Source: an uncultured Flavobacteriales bacterium
Lineage (GTDB): Bacteria > Bacteroidota > Bacteroidia > Flavobacteriales > Weeksellaceae
Assembly (NCBI GenBank): GCA_937973555.1
Contig: CALJKL010000070.1
Coordinates: forward strand, 1 to 22,472
DNA: 22,472 nucleotides
Reading direction: 5' to 3'
Shown here: positions 1 to 6,990 of the stretch, piece after piece
Numbering within the stretch: the first letter of the stretch is position 1
How the letters are laid out: each line of letters opens with the position of its first letter
Translations under genes and position numbers: made by a program
The notes under the pieces: generated by a model
What the model was told of the DNA's origin: nothing
Databases searched by the model: none
The model's input: the letters and a program-made list of their open reading frames with translations, nothing else

Positions 1-697
1 TTCCGGCAATCTTATCATCTACAAAACTCGGTATCAGGGCAAAACTTTCTTTTTTTACTCGTTCGCGAATCATGTCCTGATGTTCCAAAAGATATTTTTT
101 AATTTGGGCAGAAAGGTGGGTGATGATTTTCTGATGGTCTTGTTTTTCTAGAATATACTCTATCCCATTGCCTAGCATTACATTCACCTTAAAATTTTCG
201 ACAATTTCCTGAGCCTTGTTTTCAATAAACCGTATCACGGCATCATCTTCCAGCCGGTGAAGAATATCCAGCACAATTTCAGAAAAATTTTTGAGGATTA
301 ACGCCGCATTTTTATCCTTCTGAAGCCATTCTCCCATAAAATGAGAAACCTTCAACTGCTGTATGTAAGGCCTTATATTTTGGGGAGAAAGAAAATTGTT
401 GACCACAAAACTACCAAGATTGTCGCCTATTTTTTCTTTGGATTTCTCAATCAGGTTGGTATGCGGAATTTTTAGTCCGAAAGGATGATGAAACAATGCC
501 GTCACCGCAAACCAGTCTGCCAAAGCCCCTACCATCGCCGCTTCTGAAAACGCTCTCACATAGCCTATCCATTTCTCAAAATGATGATATTTCTCAAAAT
601 ACGTCATCACCAAAAACAGGATACACATCAACACAAAAAGCCCCGTTGCCAAGGTTTTGTGTGATTTCAATTGTCTCTTTTTTTGCGCTTCGTTCAT
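1..697 (-). CDS. DUF445 family membrane protein (N-terminal part, cut by window edge)
   Basis: I read this minus-strand frame directly from the ATG at 697-695. It stays open to base 1, giving 232 codons with the C terminus missing. The protein starts MNEAQKKRQLKSHK, then has a membrane segment at about residues 17-31. Next comes the DUF445 signature, around SEAAMVGALADWFAVTALF and a following HHPFGLKIPHTN. The rest is amphipathic and helical, as is usual for this YjiN-like family. The molecular function of DUF445 proteins is not established. The gene diverges from msrB with a 91-bp shared intergenic region that contains an inverted repeat. Family assignment is confident from the motif; function is unknown. 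Confidence 0.85.
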   Translation of the reverse strand, partial: MNEAQKKRQLKSHKTLATGLFVLMCILFLVMTYFEKYHHFEKWIGYVRAFSEAAMVGALADWFAVTALFHHPFGLKIPHTNLIEKSKEKIGDNLGSFVVNNFLSPQNIRPYIQQLKVSHFMGEWLQKDKNAALILKNFSEIVLDILHRLEDDAVIRFIENKAQEIVENFKVNVMLGNGIEYILEKQDHQKIITHLSAQIKKYLLEHQDMIRERVKKESFALIPSFVDDKIAG

Positions 698-720
698 ATT
701 TCAATAATTATGATTGAAAT
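698..720. promoter_or_regulatory. Perfect 8-bp inverted repeat abutting the DUF445 start codon
   Basis: The arms ATTTCAAT (698-705) and ATTGAAAT (713-720) are exact reverse complements separated by 7 bases. The repeat lies immediately upstream of the minus-strand ATG at 697, in the divergent region with msrB. It could be a regulator binding site or a small hairpin in the DUF445 leader. The region is very AT-rich, so chance is a real possibility. I could not find a clean promoter pair for either gene here. Confidence 0.3.
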
Positions 721-788
721 TTTTAATAAATATACAAACAGAAAGCGTTCCTTTCTTTATATTTTTACATCAATAAATTTTAGAAAAA

Positions 789-1298
789 ATGAAAGCTTTA
801 ATCGTCATGCTCAGTTTGTTTTCATTACAGTTTTGCTCACAAAAACCTCAAAAAATGGAAAATACATATCCCCAAAACAATCCCTATTATTCAAGAACAG
901 ACAAAACCAAACTGAATGTCTCCAATGCTGAATGGAAGAAAATACTGCCTGCAGATTTGTATTATGTTGCCAGAGAAGCAGATACAGAACGTCCTTACAC
1001 CGGAAAATACAATGATTTTGATGAAGTAGGAGAATACTACTGTGCCGTTTGTGGCAACCATTTGTTCAGAAGTTCTTCTAAATTTGCTTCTACCTGCGGG
1101 TGGCCTAGTTTTTTTGAAGCCGATAAAGATGGGGTAGATTACAAAAGGGATTCTTCCCACGGCATGGAACGCATAGAAGTGCTTTGCAAACGTTGCGGTT
1201 CCCATTTGGGGCATGTCTTTAACGATGGGCCAAAACCTACGGGTATGCGCTATTGCATGAACTCCATCAGTCTTGATTTTGAAAGAGACAAAAAATAA
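789..1298 (+). CDS. msrB: Exported peptide-methionine (R)-S-oxide reductase MsrB
   Basis: This 169-residue enzyme reduces methionine-R-sulfoxide in proteins. Visible family features are the zinc-binding pairs C85/C88 and C133/C136, the STCGWPSFFEA segment with C103 as the likely resolving cysteine, and the catalytic cysteine C156 in RYCMNS. The N terminus has a hydrophobic stretch (residues 3-15) ending in C16. This suggests export to the periplasm or lipoprotein anchoring. However, the LQFC lipobox is poor because Phe precedes the Cys, so a plain signal peptide is also possible. An internal Met23 would give a cytosolic form, but the hydrophobic leader argues for the upstream start. It is a single-gene unit ending at a shared terminator and likely repairs oxidised envelope proteins. 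Confidence 0.93.
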   Translation: MKALIVMLSLFSLQFCSQKPQKMENTYPQNNPYYSRTDKTKLNVSNAEWKKILPADLYYVAREADTERPYTGKYNDFDEVGEYYCAVCGNHLFRSSSKFASTCGWPSFFEADKDGVDYKRDSSHGMERIEVLCKRCGSHLGHVFNDGPKPTGMRYCMNSISLDFERDKK

Positions 1299-1326
1299 AA
1301 AAAGCGAGAAGTCATCTCGCTTTTTT
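1298..1326. terminator. Bidirectional terminator between msrB and the TonB receptor gene
   Basis: The stem GCGAGA (1304-1309) pairs with TCTCGC (1315-1320) around a 5-base loop. It is flanked by an A tract (1297-1303) and a T tract (1321-1326), so it can act in both directions. It sits between two convergent genes whose stop codons are about 35 bp apart. Confidence 0.85.
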
Positions 1327-1333
1327 GTTTGTA

Positions 1334-3715
1334 TTAAAACTTCACATCCAGCCCTATATAAAAATTGGCAGGCATAATAGGTGCATAGACCATGCCACCA
1401 TCAAAATAATTCCCGAATGGGTTTTGGGCATCCAAAATCGGATTTTTTTGGGTATAACCGGTCAGGTTTTCTACTCCAAAATAAGCCCTGATGTTTTTGT
1501 TAAACTGATGCGCCACCTGTGCATTTAGCGTAAAATAAGATTTTGAAAATGTAGGAAGTTGCAAATTGGCAGGGTTGTTGGATGTACTGGGAATTCTTTG
1601 CGTTCCTACATACTGCAAAGTGGTATCAAAAGACCAAAATGCTTCTTGATTTTCCTTTTTGGTGGAATAAGCCGCATTAAAAAAGCCTCTATTTTTCGCC
1701 ACAAAAGGAATTTCTTTTCTGCCGCTTACAAAATCTGCTTCCACATCGTAATATTTGTATGCCAAACGGAAATCCAAATTTTTCACCACACTGAAATCCA
1801 GTTGCGTCTGCAATGAGTTGGCAAATGATTTCCCGGTCAAATTATAAAAAGTAATCTTCTGTGGATTTTCTAAATCTGCCAAAACCTGATTCTGAAAATC
1901 GGTTCTGAAAAAATCGGTTACCCAGGTGGCCTTTCTTCCAAACAATTTGAAATCTTGGTGAAGGCTGATGCCGTAGTTCCAAGCGATTTCGGGTTTTATT
2001 CCGTAAATTTTCCCTTGATTATTGATGATTTCCAACGTTCTGTTGGAAGCAAAAAACTGTTGGTTTTCCGCAAAAACATTAGCCGTTCTGAATCCTTTTC
2101 CGGCAGAAAGTCTCACAATGGTTTTCGGCGAAATATCGTATTTAAAATTCAACCTTGGCGAAAATTGCGTTCCTGCTAGATTATGAAAATCACTTCTCAC
2201 TCCCGCCACCAAAGTGTATTGTAAACCCGTCAATGTATATTCAAAAAACAGCCCAGGAACCGTTTCTGTTCTTTGATAATTTTGAGCCAAATAATCCTCA
2301 TTGTATTGATCATAGAGGAAACTTGCGCCGGTTTTGTATTTATGATTGGTATTACCAATGATGCTTTCGAAAATAAGATTAGAATAGTAGGTTTTTTGTT
2401 CCCCAAAATAATTCCTCAAACCAAAAAAACTATTTTGTTTGTGGTAAGTAAATTGGTTCATGAGTCCAATACTTTGGTAAGGTTTTCCTTTGAAAATGTA
2501 GCCCGTCTTGTTCCAAACCTGAAATCTGTTGATGTCTATATTCACCCCATATTTGTTTTGAGAAATTTGCGGGATTTTATCATCAAAGCCTATTTGTCCG
2601 GCAACTCTTTTGTCTACCAAATATTGAATCCCGAAATGCGAACCAAAGCCAGAGCCCTGTAAATCATTGAAATCCAATAAATAAGAGGCATTGATTTGAT
2701 TGCCTTTCGGGCGGTCTAGAAAGCCGTCTTTGTTTTGGTCCATGGCATTTACCGTGGCATTCCCATGAAGAAGGATGCTGTTGGTCCATTTATCTGAAAG
2801 CTGAGAAGTGGAAACCACATTGGCCTCATATCTTCCATTGAAATCTGCAAAAAGGTTGATGGAGTTTTCGGGCGTTTTGTTGAATTTCACCATTTCGGTG
2901 TTGATTTGCCCGGTAATACTTTCGTAACCGTTGACCACTGTACTGCCGCCTTTGGTCAATTGGATGCCCGCAATCCATCTTCCGGGGATAAAGGTCAAAC
3001 CATAAGGAGACGCTAGCCCTCTGATTTCCGGTAAAAGTTCTTTGGTGAGTGACGTATATTTCTGGTCCAAACCCAACATTTTCAATTGCTTGGTGCCTGT
3101 TACCGCATTGCTGAAAGAGACATCTACCGTGGCATTGGTTTCAAAACTTTCAGACAAATTGCAGCAAGCCGCTTTCAACAATTCCTTGGAATTGATGTTG
3201 AAAACCAATCCTGCTTCTTTTTTGTTGAGCGTAGTGGCATCCTGAACTTTGGTAATGTTTACGCCCTCTATGGCTTTTTCCTTTTCGGATTTTACCGGGG
3301 CTTTATTCTCAGAGGTTTCTTTAGGGAAAACCTCTTGTGTTTCCGCTTTTTTTGCTTCAATTACCTCTTCAAAACTTGCTGTTCTATCATAATGGCAACA
3401 AGGAGGCAAAGCCTCATAAGTTTCTGCGTCGGCTTTATATTTTTCATTGTCGTGACCTGCATCTGCAATATTTTTCAGGATTCTATCCAATGAGGTTTTA
3501 GATGTGTCAAACTCTATTTCCAAAGTAAGCGTTTCGGGAGACCAAGCCGCCGTTTTGGCTCCGGTTTTCAAGGCAGAAGTCTCTATTCTGCCTTTGCACA
3601 TTTCACAGTTTCCTTTTACCAGTGCTTTGGATTTGGCGACTTGAGAAAAGCCTGCCTGAAATACCAAGAGCATGAGCAGAAGCATTGCGTTTTTATGTAA
3701 ATTTTTCATTTTCAA
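1334..3715 (-). CDS. TonB-dependent receptor with N-terminal heavy-metal-associated (HMA) domain
   Basis: This 793-residue outer-membrane transporter has a signal peptide at residues 1-24. An HMA-like metal-binding domain follows at about 30-100, with the CxxC pair C37/C40 (GNCEMCKGR) and a CCH cluster at C106-C107-H108. A Lys/Glu-rich linker (about 112-165) leads to the plug domain (about 168-290). The plug carries a second CC pair, C184/C185 in KAACCNLSESF. A 22-strand-type barrel ends in an aromatic-terminated strand (GLDVKF). The usual CarboxypepD_reg-like N-terminal domain is replaced by the HMA domain. This points to uptake of a thiophilic metal such as copper, or of a metal complex, powered by TonB. 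The substrate is inference. It is the last gene of a three-gene minus-strand operon. A start at Met1 or Met3 is equally plausible. Confidence 0.9.
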   Translation of the reverse strand: MKMKNLHKNAMLLLMLLVFQAGFSQVAKSKALVKGNCEMCKGRIETSALKTGAKTAAWSPETLTLEIEFDTSKTSLDRILKNIADAGHDNEKYKADAETYEALPPCCHYDRTASFEEVIEAKKAETQEVFPKETSENKAPVKSEKEKAIEGVNITKVQDATTLNKKEAGLVFNINSKELLKAACCNLSESFETNATVDVSFSNAVTGTKQLKMLGLDQKYTSLTKELLPEIRGLASPYGLTFIPGRWIAGIQLTKGGSTVVNGYESITGQINTEMVKFNKTPENSINLFADFNGRYEANVVSTSQLSDKWTNSILLHGNATVNAMDQNKDGFLDRPKGNQINASYLLDFNDLQGSGFGSHFGIQYLVDKRVAGQIGFDDKIPQISQNKYGVNIDINRFQVWNKTGYIFKGKPYQSIGLMNQFTYHKQNSFFGLRNYFGEQKTYYSNLIFESIIGNTNHKYKTGASFLYDQYNEDYLAQNYQRTETVPGLFFEYTLTGLQYTLVAGVRSDFHNLAGTQFSPRLNFKYDISPKTIVRLSAGKGFRTANVFAENQQFFASNRTLEIINNQGKIYGIKPEIAWNYGISLHQDFKLFGRKATWVTDFFRTDFQNQVLADLENPQKITFYNLTGKSFANSLQTQLDFSVVKNLDFRLAYKYYDVEADFVSGRKEIPFVAKNRGFFNAAYSTKKENQEAFWSFDTTLQYVGTQRIPSTSNNPANLQLPTFSKSYFTLNAQVAHQFNKNIRAYFGVENLTGYTQKNPILDAQNPFGNYFDGGMVYAPIMPANFYIGLDVKF

Positions 3716-3774
3716 TACGTTAAATTAAAAAATAGTGATGGTAACTAGCCACAATTTGGGCTATACATTTTAAT

Positions 3775-4143
3775 TTAACCTATTTTGGGAGGCTGCCAAA
3801 TGGCTTTATAAAGTTTGGAAAAATTGGGCTGTAGATATAATTTTTCTACTTTATTGGAGATGATTTGTGGAACATTGGATTCAGCAACATTTACATTTAC
3901 CCCAATAAAAACAACTGTAAACGAACAAGAACTGCAGTTATTGCAGTTGCCGTCACAAGAATGGCTTTTATTTTTGGAATCATTACAAGGCGCTGATTTT
4001 TTAGATTTTCCGCAACAGTCTTTTGTAGTTTTTTCTATCTTGCAGCATGACATTTCTGTGTTTTCAGTGGAAATCGTCTGTTTGGGAAAAATAAAAATTC
4101 CCAAACAAAAAACCATCAACAATATCTGAAGTCTCTTTGCCAT
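3775..4143 (-). CDS. Small exported Cys-rich protein, putative metal binder
   Basis: This 122-residue protein has a signal peptide (about 1-25), then nine cysteines packed into residues 33-73: C33, C34, C43, C44, C53, C63, C67, C70 and C73. They are arranged as two CC pairs followed by a CxxxCxxCxxC run (CDGNCNNCSSCS), interspersed with Lys, Asp, Asn and His. The C-terminal third is Cys-free and ends in WQPPKIG. It resembles the small CC/PP-type proteins found beside Bacteroidota metal TonB receptors, but I do not recognise a named family with certainty. It lies 59 bp upstream of the HMA-TonB receptor and 23 bp downstream of the GLPGLI gene on the same strand. A periplasmic metallochaperone or metal-buffering role is a reasonable inference. 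Confidence 0.8.
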   Translation of the reverse strand: MAKRLQILLMVFCLGIFIFPKQTISTENTEMSCCKIEKTTKDCCGKSKKSAPCNDSKNKSHSCDGNCNNCSSCSFTVVFIGVNVNVAESNVPQIISNKVEKLYLQPNFSKLYKAIWQPPKIG

Positions 4144-4150
4144 TACTACG

Positions 4151-4158
4151 CAAAGTTA
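4151..4158 (-). promoter_or_regulatory. Possible internal -7 promoter element before the Cys-rich gene
   Basis: The minus strand reads TAACTTTG, a full match to the Bacteroidota TAnnTTTG element. It lies in the 23-bp gap between the GLPGLI stop and the Cys-rich start, and the octamer is identical to the one upstream of the GLPGLI gene. No TTG -33 element is seen 17-23 bp upstream, and only 7 bp separate it from the ATG. It could give a second, nearly leaderless transcript or be fortuitous. Confidence 0.3.
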
Positions 4159-4166
4159 ATAAAAAT

Positions 4167-5015
4167 CTATTTTAATAATTCTATCGGATTATTGTTTTGT
4201 TTTATTTCTTCACGAAGCCTTTCTTCCATCATTTTTCTCCTTTCAGGGTTGCTTTCCATTCCTGGTGGTGGCGGTGGTGGCCCTCCGGCTTCTCCTCTCG
4301 CGCCTCCTGCAAAAATCATATTTCCTTGTTGAAAGAAAGACATTGGGTCTTTGTTAAATTTTTGTTGCTGCTTCTCAAAATCTATCCTTTTTACTTTTAT
4401 CATGGTGCCCATTCGGGTATCAAAATTAGGAAAGAACTCTATTTTTTTGGTTTCTTTTAAATCAAAAGAATAATCTCCTTTGGCATCTTCTACTTTAATG
4501 ATTAGTCCCGGTAATCCTTTAAATTTATAAGGTCCATCCTGAAAAGGAATGTCTTGCGAAAACCAGGCATACCATTTTCTTCCCCCAAAAAATGTTTCAG
4601 CTTTTTGTGTAGAATATTCTCCTATTTTTACGGTTTCGGGAAGAATTTTCCAATCTATTTTTCGGTCTTCTTCATAAGAATACTGGTCTCTTCCCAATCT
4701 GCTTTTGAAGGTGGTGGTATTTTTTACCAAATCTTTTTCAATAATATAATCCATATTTGAATTAAGATTTTGCATAAGGTTCCTGTCAAAACTTCGCGTG
4801 GCTCTCATTTTTTCTACAATAGAATCTCTTTTGAGTCTTTTTTCACTATAAAAAATAGATTTTTCAGGAGAAATATCCAGATAAGCGTTTTCTGTTTTTG
4901 GTACAGCATTAGAATCAAGTCTCATTGTAGCCTGATATACAAATCTAGACGTCTGTGCCACAGCTATTTGTGATAAAAAAAGAAGGGCAATAATTGTTTT
5001 AAATGAATTTTTCAT
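4167..5015 (-). CDS. GLPGLI family exported protein
   Basis: This 282-residue protein has a clear signal peptide ending near AVAQ (residues 1-21). It carries the family motif GLPGLI at 167-172, preceded by the typical WYAWFSQDIPFQDGPYKFK segment. It is secreted to the periplasm or outer membrane. The family is common in Bacteroidota and usually sits beside TonB-dependent receptors; its biochemical role is not established. The C-terminal end has a Gly-rich patch, a run of six prolines and a charged helix (RRKMMEERLREE). It is the first gene of the operon with the Cys-rich protein and the HMA receptor, and its promoter region faces the suf operon. It plausibly assists the receptor. Confidence 0.9.
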   Translation of the reverse strand: MKNSFKTIIALLFLSQIAVAQTSRFVYQATMRLDSNAVPKTENAYLDISPEKSIFYSEKRLKRDSIVEKMRATRSFDRNLMQNLNSNMDYIIEKDLVKNTTTFKSRLGRDQYSYEEDRKIDWKILPETVKIGEYSTQKAETFFGGRKWYAWFSQDIPFQDGPYKFKGLPGLIIKVEDAKGDYSFDLKETKKIEFFPNFDTRMGTMIKVKRIDFEKQQQKFNKDPMSFFQQGNMIFAGGARGEAGGPPPPPPGMESNPERRKMMEERLREEIKQNNNPIELLK

Positions 5016-5049
5016 TTTAATAATTTTTGTTTGGACTAAAAATTTATGA

Positions 5050-5057
5050 CAAAGTTA
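5050..5057 (-). promoter_or_regulatory. -7 promoter element for the GLPGLI/Cys-rich/receptor operon
   Basis: The minus strand reads TAACTTTG, matching TAnnTTTG, 34 bp upstream of the ATG at 5015. No TTG lies at the -33 distance. Instead, the spacer and -33 zone are filled by the perfect dyad at 5061-5085. That arrangement fits a regulated promoter. Confidence 0.5.
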
Positions 5058-5060
5058 AAA

Positions 5061-5085
5061 TTTATCTATACATCTCATAGATAAA
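5061..5085. promoter_or_regulatory. Perfect 9-bp dyad in the divergent suf/metal-operon promoter region (candidate operator)
   Basis: TTTATCTAT (5061-5069) and ATAGATAAA (5077-5085) are exact inverted repeats with a 7-base spacer. The dyad begins 3 bp upstream of the minus-strand -7 element and covers its spacer and -33 zone. It ends 14 bp before the TTG of the plus-strand suf promoter. It has no T tract and lies upstream of both predicted transcript starts, so a DNA operator is likelier than an RNA terminator. The cognate regulator is unknown. Confidence 0.5.
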
Positions 5086-5099
5086 TATTTGACTACAAA

Positions 5100-5130
5100 T
5101 TGGAAAATCTTATTTTTTATAGTAATTTTG
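5100..5130 (+). promoter_or_regulatory. Promoter of the suf operon
   Basis: TTG (5100-5102) is followed, after a 20-bp spacer, by TAATTTTG (5123-5130). Both elements and the spacing match the Flavobacterium/Bacteroides consensus TTG-N17-23-TAnnTTTG. The ATG of the A-type carrier gene is 28 bp downstream, which leaves a short leader of about 20 bases. Confidence 0.7.
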
Positions 5131-5158
5131 CAATCTAAAATCATTCTAAATAAAAATA

Positions 5159-5488
5159 ATGATTAAAGTAACAGATATAGCAAGAGAAAAAGCGGCACAA
5201 CTGATGAAGGAAGACGGCTTTAACCCTGAAAACGACTACATTAGAGTTGGGGTAAAAAGCGGTGGCTGTTCCGGTTTAGAATATGTGTTGAAATTTGATA
5301 AAGAAAAAACAGATGCCGATCAGGTTTTTGAAGATAATGGTGTGAAAATAGTGGTAGACAAAAAATCTTTTCTGTATTTGGTAGGAACAACGCTTGATTT
5401 TTCAGGCGGATTGAATGGAAAAGGATTTGTGTTCAATAATCCTAACGCAGCAAGAACTTGTGGATGTGGAGAATCTTTTAGTTTATAA
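5159..5488 (+). CDS. sufA: A-type iron-sulfur carrier (HesB/IscA/SufA family)
   Basis: This 109-residue protein has the three conserved cluster-binding cysteines: C37 in GGCSG and C101/C103 in CGCGESF near the C terminus. A-type carriers receive Fe-S clusters from the SufBCD scaffold and pass them to apo-proteins in the cytoplasm. Length and motifs are standard. It is first in the suf operon, 24 bp upstream of sufB, with a good promoter in front. The symbol follows the operon context; sequence alone does not separate SufA from IscA or ErpA. Confidence 0.93.
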   Translation: MIKVTDIAREKAAQLMKEDGFNPENDYIRVGVKSGGCSGLEYVLKFDKEKTDADQVFEDNGVKIVVDKKSFLYLVGTTLDFSGGLNGKGFVFNNPNAARTCGCGESFSL

Positions 5489-5512
5489 AAGAAACTAAAT
5501 CTGAAGAAAATT

Positions 5513-6961
5513 ATGTCAAAATATACAGAAGACGACCTACGCGTCGATTTAGAAAATAAACAGTACGAAGCCGGTTTTTATACCGACATAGAGTACGAGG
5601 AATTCCCTTCCGGTTTATCGGAAGACATTGTTCGTATGATTTCTGCCAAAAAAGAAGAACCCCAATGGATGACTGACTGGAGACTGGAATCCTTCAGAAT
5701 TTGGCAAAAAATGAAAGAGCCAGACTGGGCCAACATTCAATACGAAAAACCTGACTTTCAGGCCATAAAATACTACGCTGCGCCAAAGCAAAAACCAGAA
5801 TTGGAAAGCCTGGACGAGGTAGATCCTGAACTTTTGAAAACGTTTGAAAAACTAGGCATCAACATCGAGGAACAAAAACGTTTGGCAGGTGTTGCGGTAG
5901 ATATCGTAATGGACTCGGTTTCTGTAAAAACTACTTTCCAAGAAACTTTAAAAGAGAAAGGAATCATTTTCTGTTCCATCTCTGAAGCCATTAAAAACCA
6001 TCCTGAATTGGTAAAACAATACATCGGTAAAGTGGTGCCAAGAGGAGACAATTTTTATGCTGCCCTTAATTCGGCGGTGTTTTCTGACGGAAGTTTTTGC
6101 TACATCCCAAAAGGAGTAAAATGTCCTATGGAACTTTCTACCTACTTCCGTATCAACAAAGCTGGAACTGGCCAGTTCGAAAGAACGTTGGTGATTGCAG
6201 ACGAAGGAAGTTATGTTTCTTATCTAGAAGGCTGTACTGCCCCTGCAAGAGACGAAAACCAATTGCATGCTGCTGTGGTAGAATTGATTGCTATGGCAGA
6301 TGCAGAAATAAAATATTCTACTGTACAAAACTGGTATCCCGGAGATGAAGAAGGAAAAGGAGGGGTCTTCAACTTTGTAACCAAAAGAGGGCTTTGCGAA
6401 AGAAATGCAAAAATCTCTTGGACTCAGGTAGAAACAGGTTCTGCCGTTACTTGGAAATACCCATCTTGTATTTTGAAAGGAGACAATGCCGTGGGAGAAT
6501 TTTACTCTATCGCAGTAACCAATAACCACCAATATGCAGATACAGGAACCAAAATGATTCACATTGGTAAAAACACCCGTTCTACCATTATCTCTAAAGG
6601 GATTTCTGCAGGAAAATCCAACAATTCTTACAGAGGACTGGTAAAAGTAATGCCTTCTGCAAAAGGCGCCAGAAACTTTTCTCAGTGCGACTCTTTATTG
6701 ATGGGCAATAACTGTGGTGCGCATACCTTCCCTTATATTGAAATAAAAGACCCAACGGCACAATTAGAACACGAGGCTACTACTTCTAAAATTGGAGAAG
6801 ACCAAATTTTCTATTGCAACCAAAGAGGGATTGATACCGAAAGAGCCATCGCCCTTATCGTAAATGGTTTCAGCAAAGAGGTTCTCAATAAACTGCCAAT
6901 GGAATTTGCCATAGAAGCACAGAAACTATTAGAAATTTCTCTAGAGGGTTCTGTCGGTTAA
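5513..6961 (+). CDS. sufB: Fe-S cluster assembly scaffold subunit SufB
   Basis: This 482-residue protein is the central scaffold of the SufBC2D complex, on which Fe-S clusters are built in the cytoplasm. Recognisable stretches are SFCYIPKGVKCPMELSTYF in the N-terminal half and YLEGCTAP before the beta-helix core. Near the C terminus, NFSQCDSLLMG and NNCGAHTFPYIE contain the conserved Cys that corresponds to the scaffold Cys of E. coli SufB. Its length matches other Bacteroidota SufB proteins. It is 24 bp after the carrier gene and 29 bp before sufC. Confidence 0.97.
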   Translation: MSKYTEDDLRVDLENKQYEAGFYTDIEYEEFPSGLSEDIVRMISAKKEEPQWMTDWRLESFRIWQKMKEPDWANIQYEKPDFQAIKYYAAPKQKPELESLDEVDPELLKTFEKLGINIEEQKRLAGVAVDIVMDSVSVKTTFQETLKEKGIIFCSISEAIKNHPELVKQYIGKVVPRGDNFYAALNSAVFSDGSFCYIPKGVKCPMELSTYFRINKAGTGQFERTLVIADEGSYVSYLEGCTAPARDENQLHAAVVELIAMADAEIKYSTVQNWYPGDEEGKGGVFNFVTKRGLCERNAKISWTQVETGSAVTWKYPSCILKGDNAVGEFYSIAVTNNHQYADTGTKMIHIGKNTRSTIISKGISAGKSNNSYRGLVKVMPSAKGARNFSQCDSLLMGNNCGAHTFPYIEIKDPTAQLEHEATTSKIGEDQIFYCNQRGIDTERAIALIVNGFSKEVLNKLPMEFAIEAQKLLEISLEGSVG

Positions 6962-6990
6962 CAAAAAAGATAAAAAAACAATACAAGATA

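Noticed and set aside
891..1214. Open frame on the strand opposite msrB
   Set aside because: It is antisense to an MsrB with all catalytic residues, and its protein has no recognisable features.
3086..3493. 135-codon plus-strand frame inside the TonB receptor gene
   Set aside because: It is antisense to a well-supported receptor, with Phe-rich composition typical of reversed Lys/Glu-rich coding DNA.
3745..3762. Short hairpin TAGCC/GGCTA between the Cys-rich gene and the TonB receptor gene
   Set aside because: Only 5 bp, with no T tract; too weak to call a terminator or attenuator.
4197..4460. Trp/Phe-rich plus-strand frame opposite the Pro-rich end of the GLPGLI gene
   Set aside because: It is the reverse complement of the proline and glycine codon run, so it is a shadow of the real gene.
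5061..5085. Fur box interpretation of the dyad
   Set aside because: The arms do not match the GATAATGAT-type repeat well; only general AT richness is shared.
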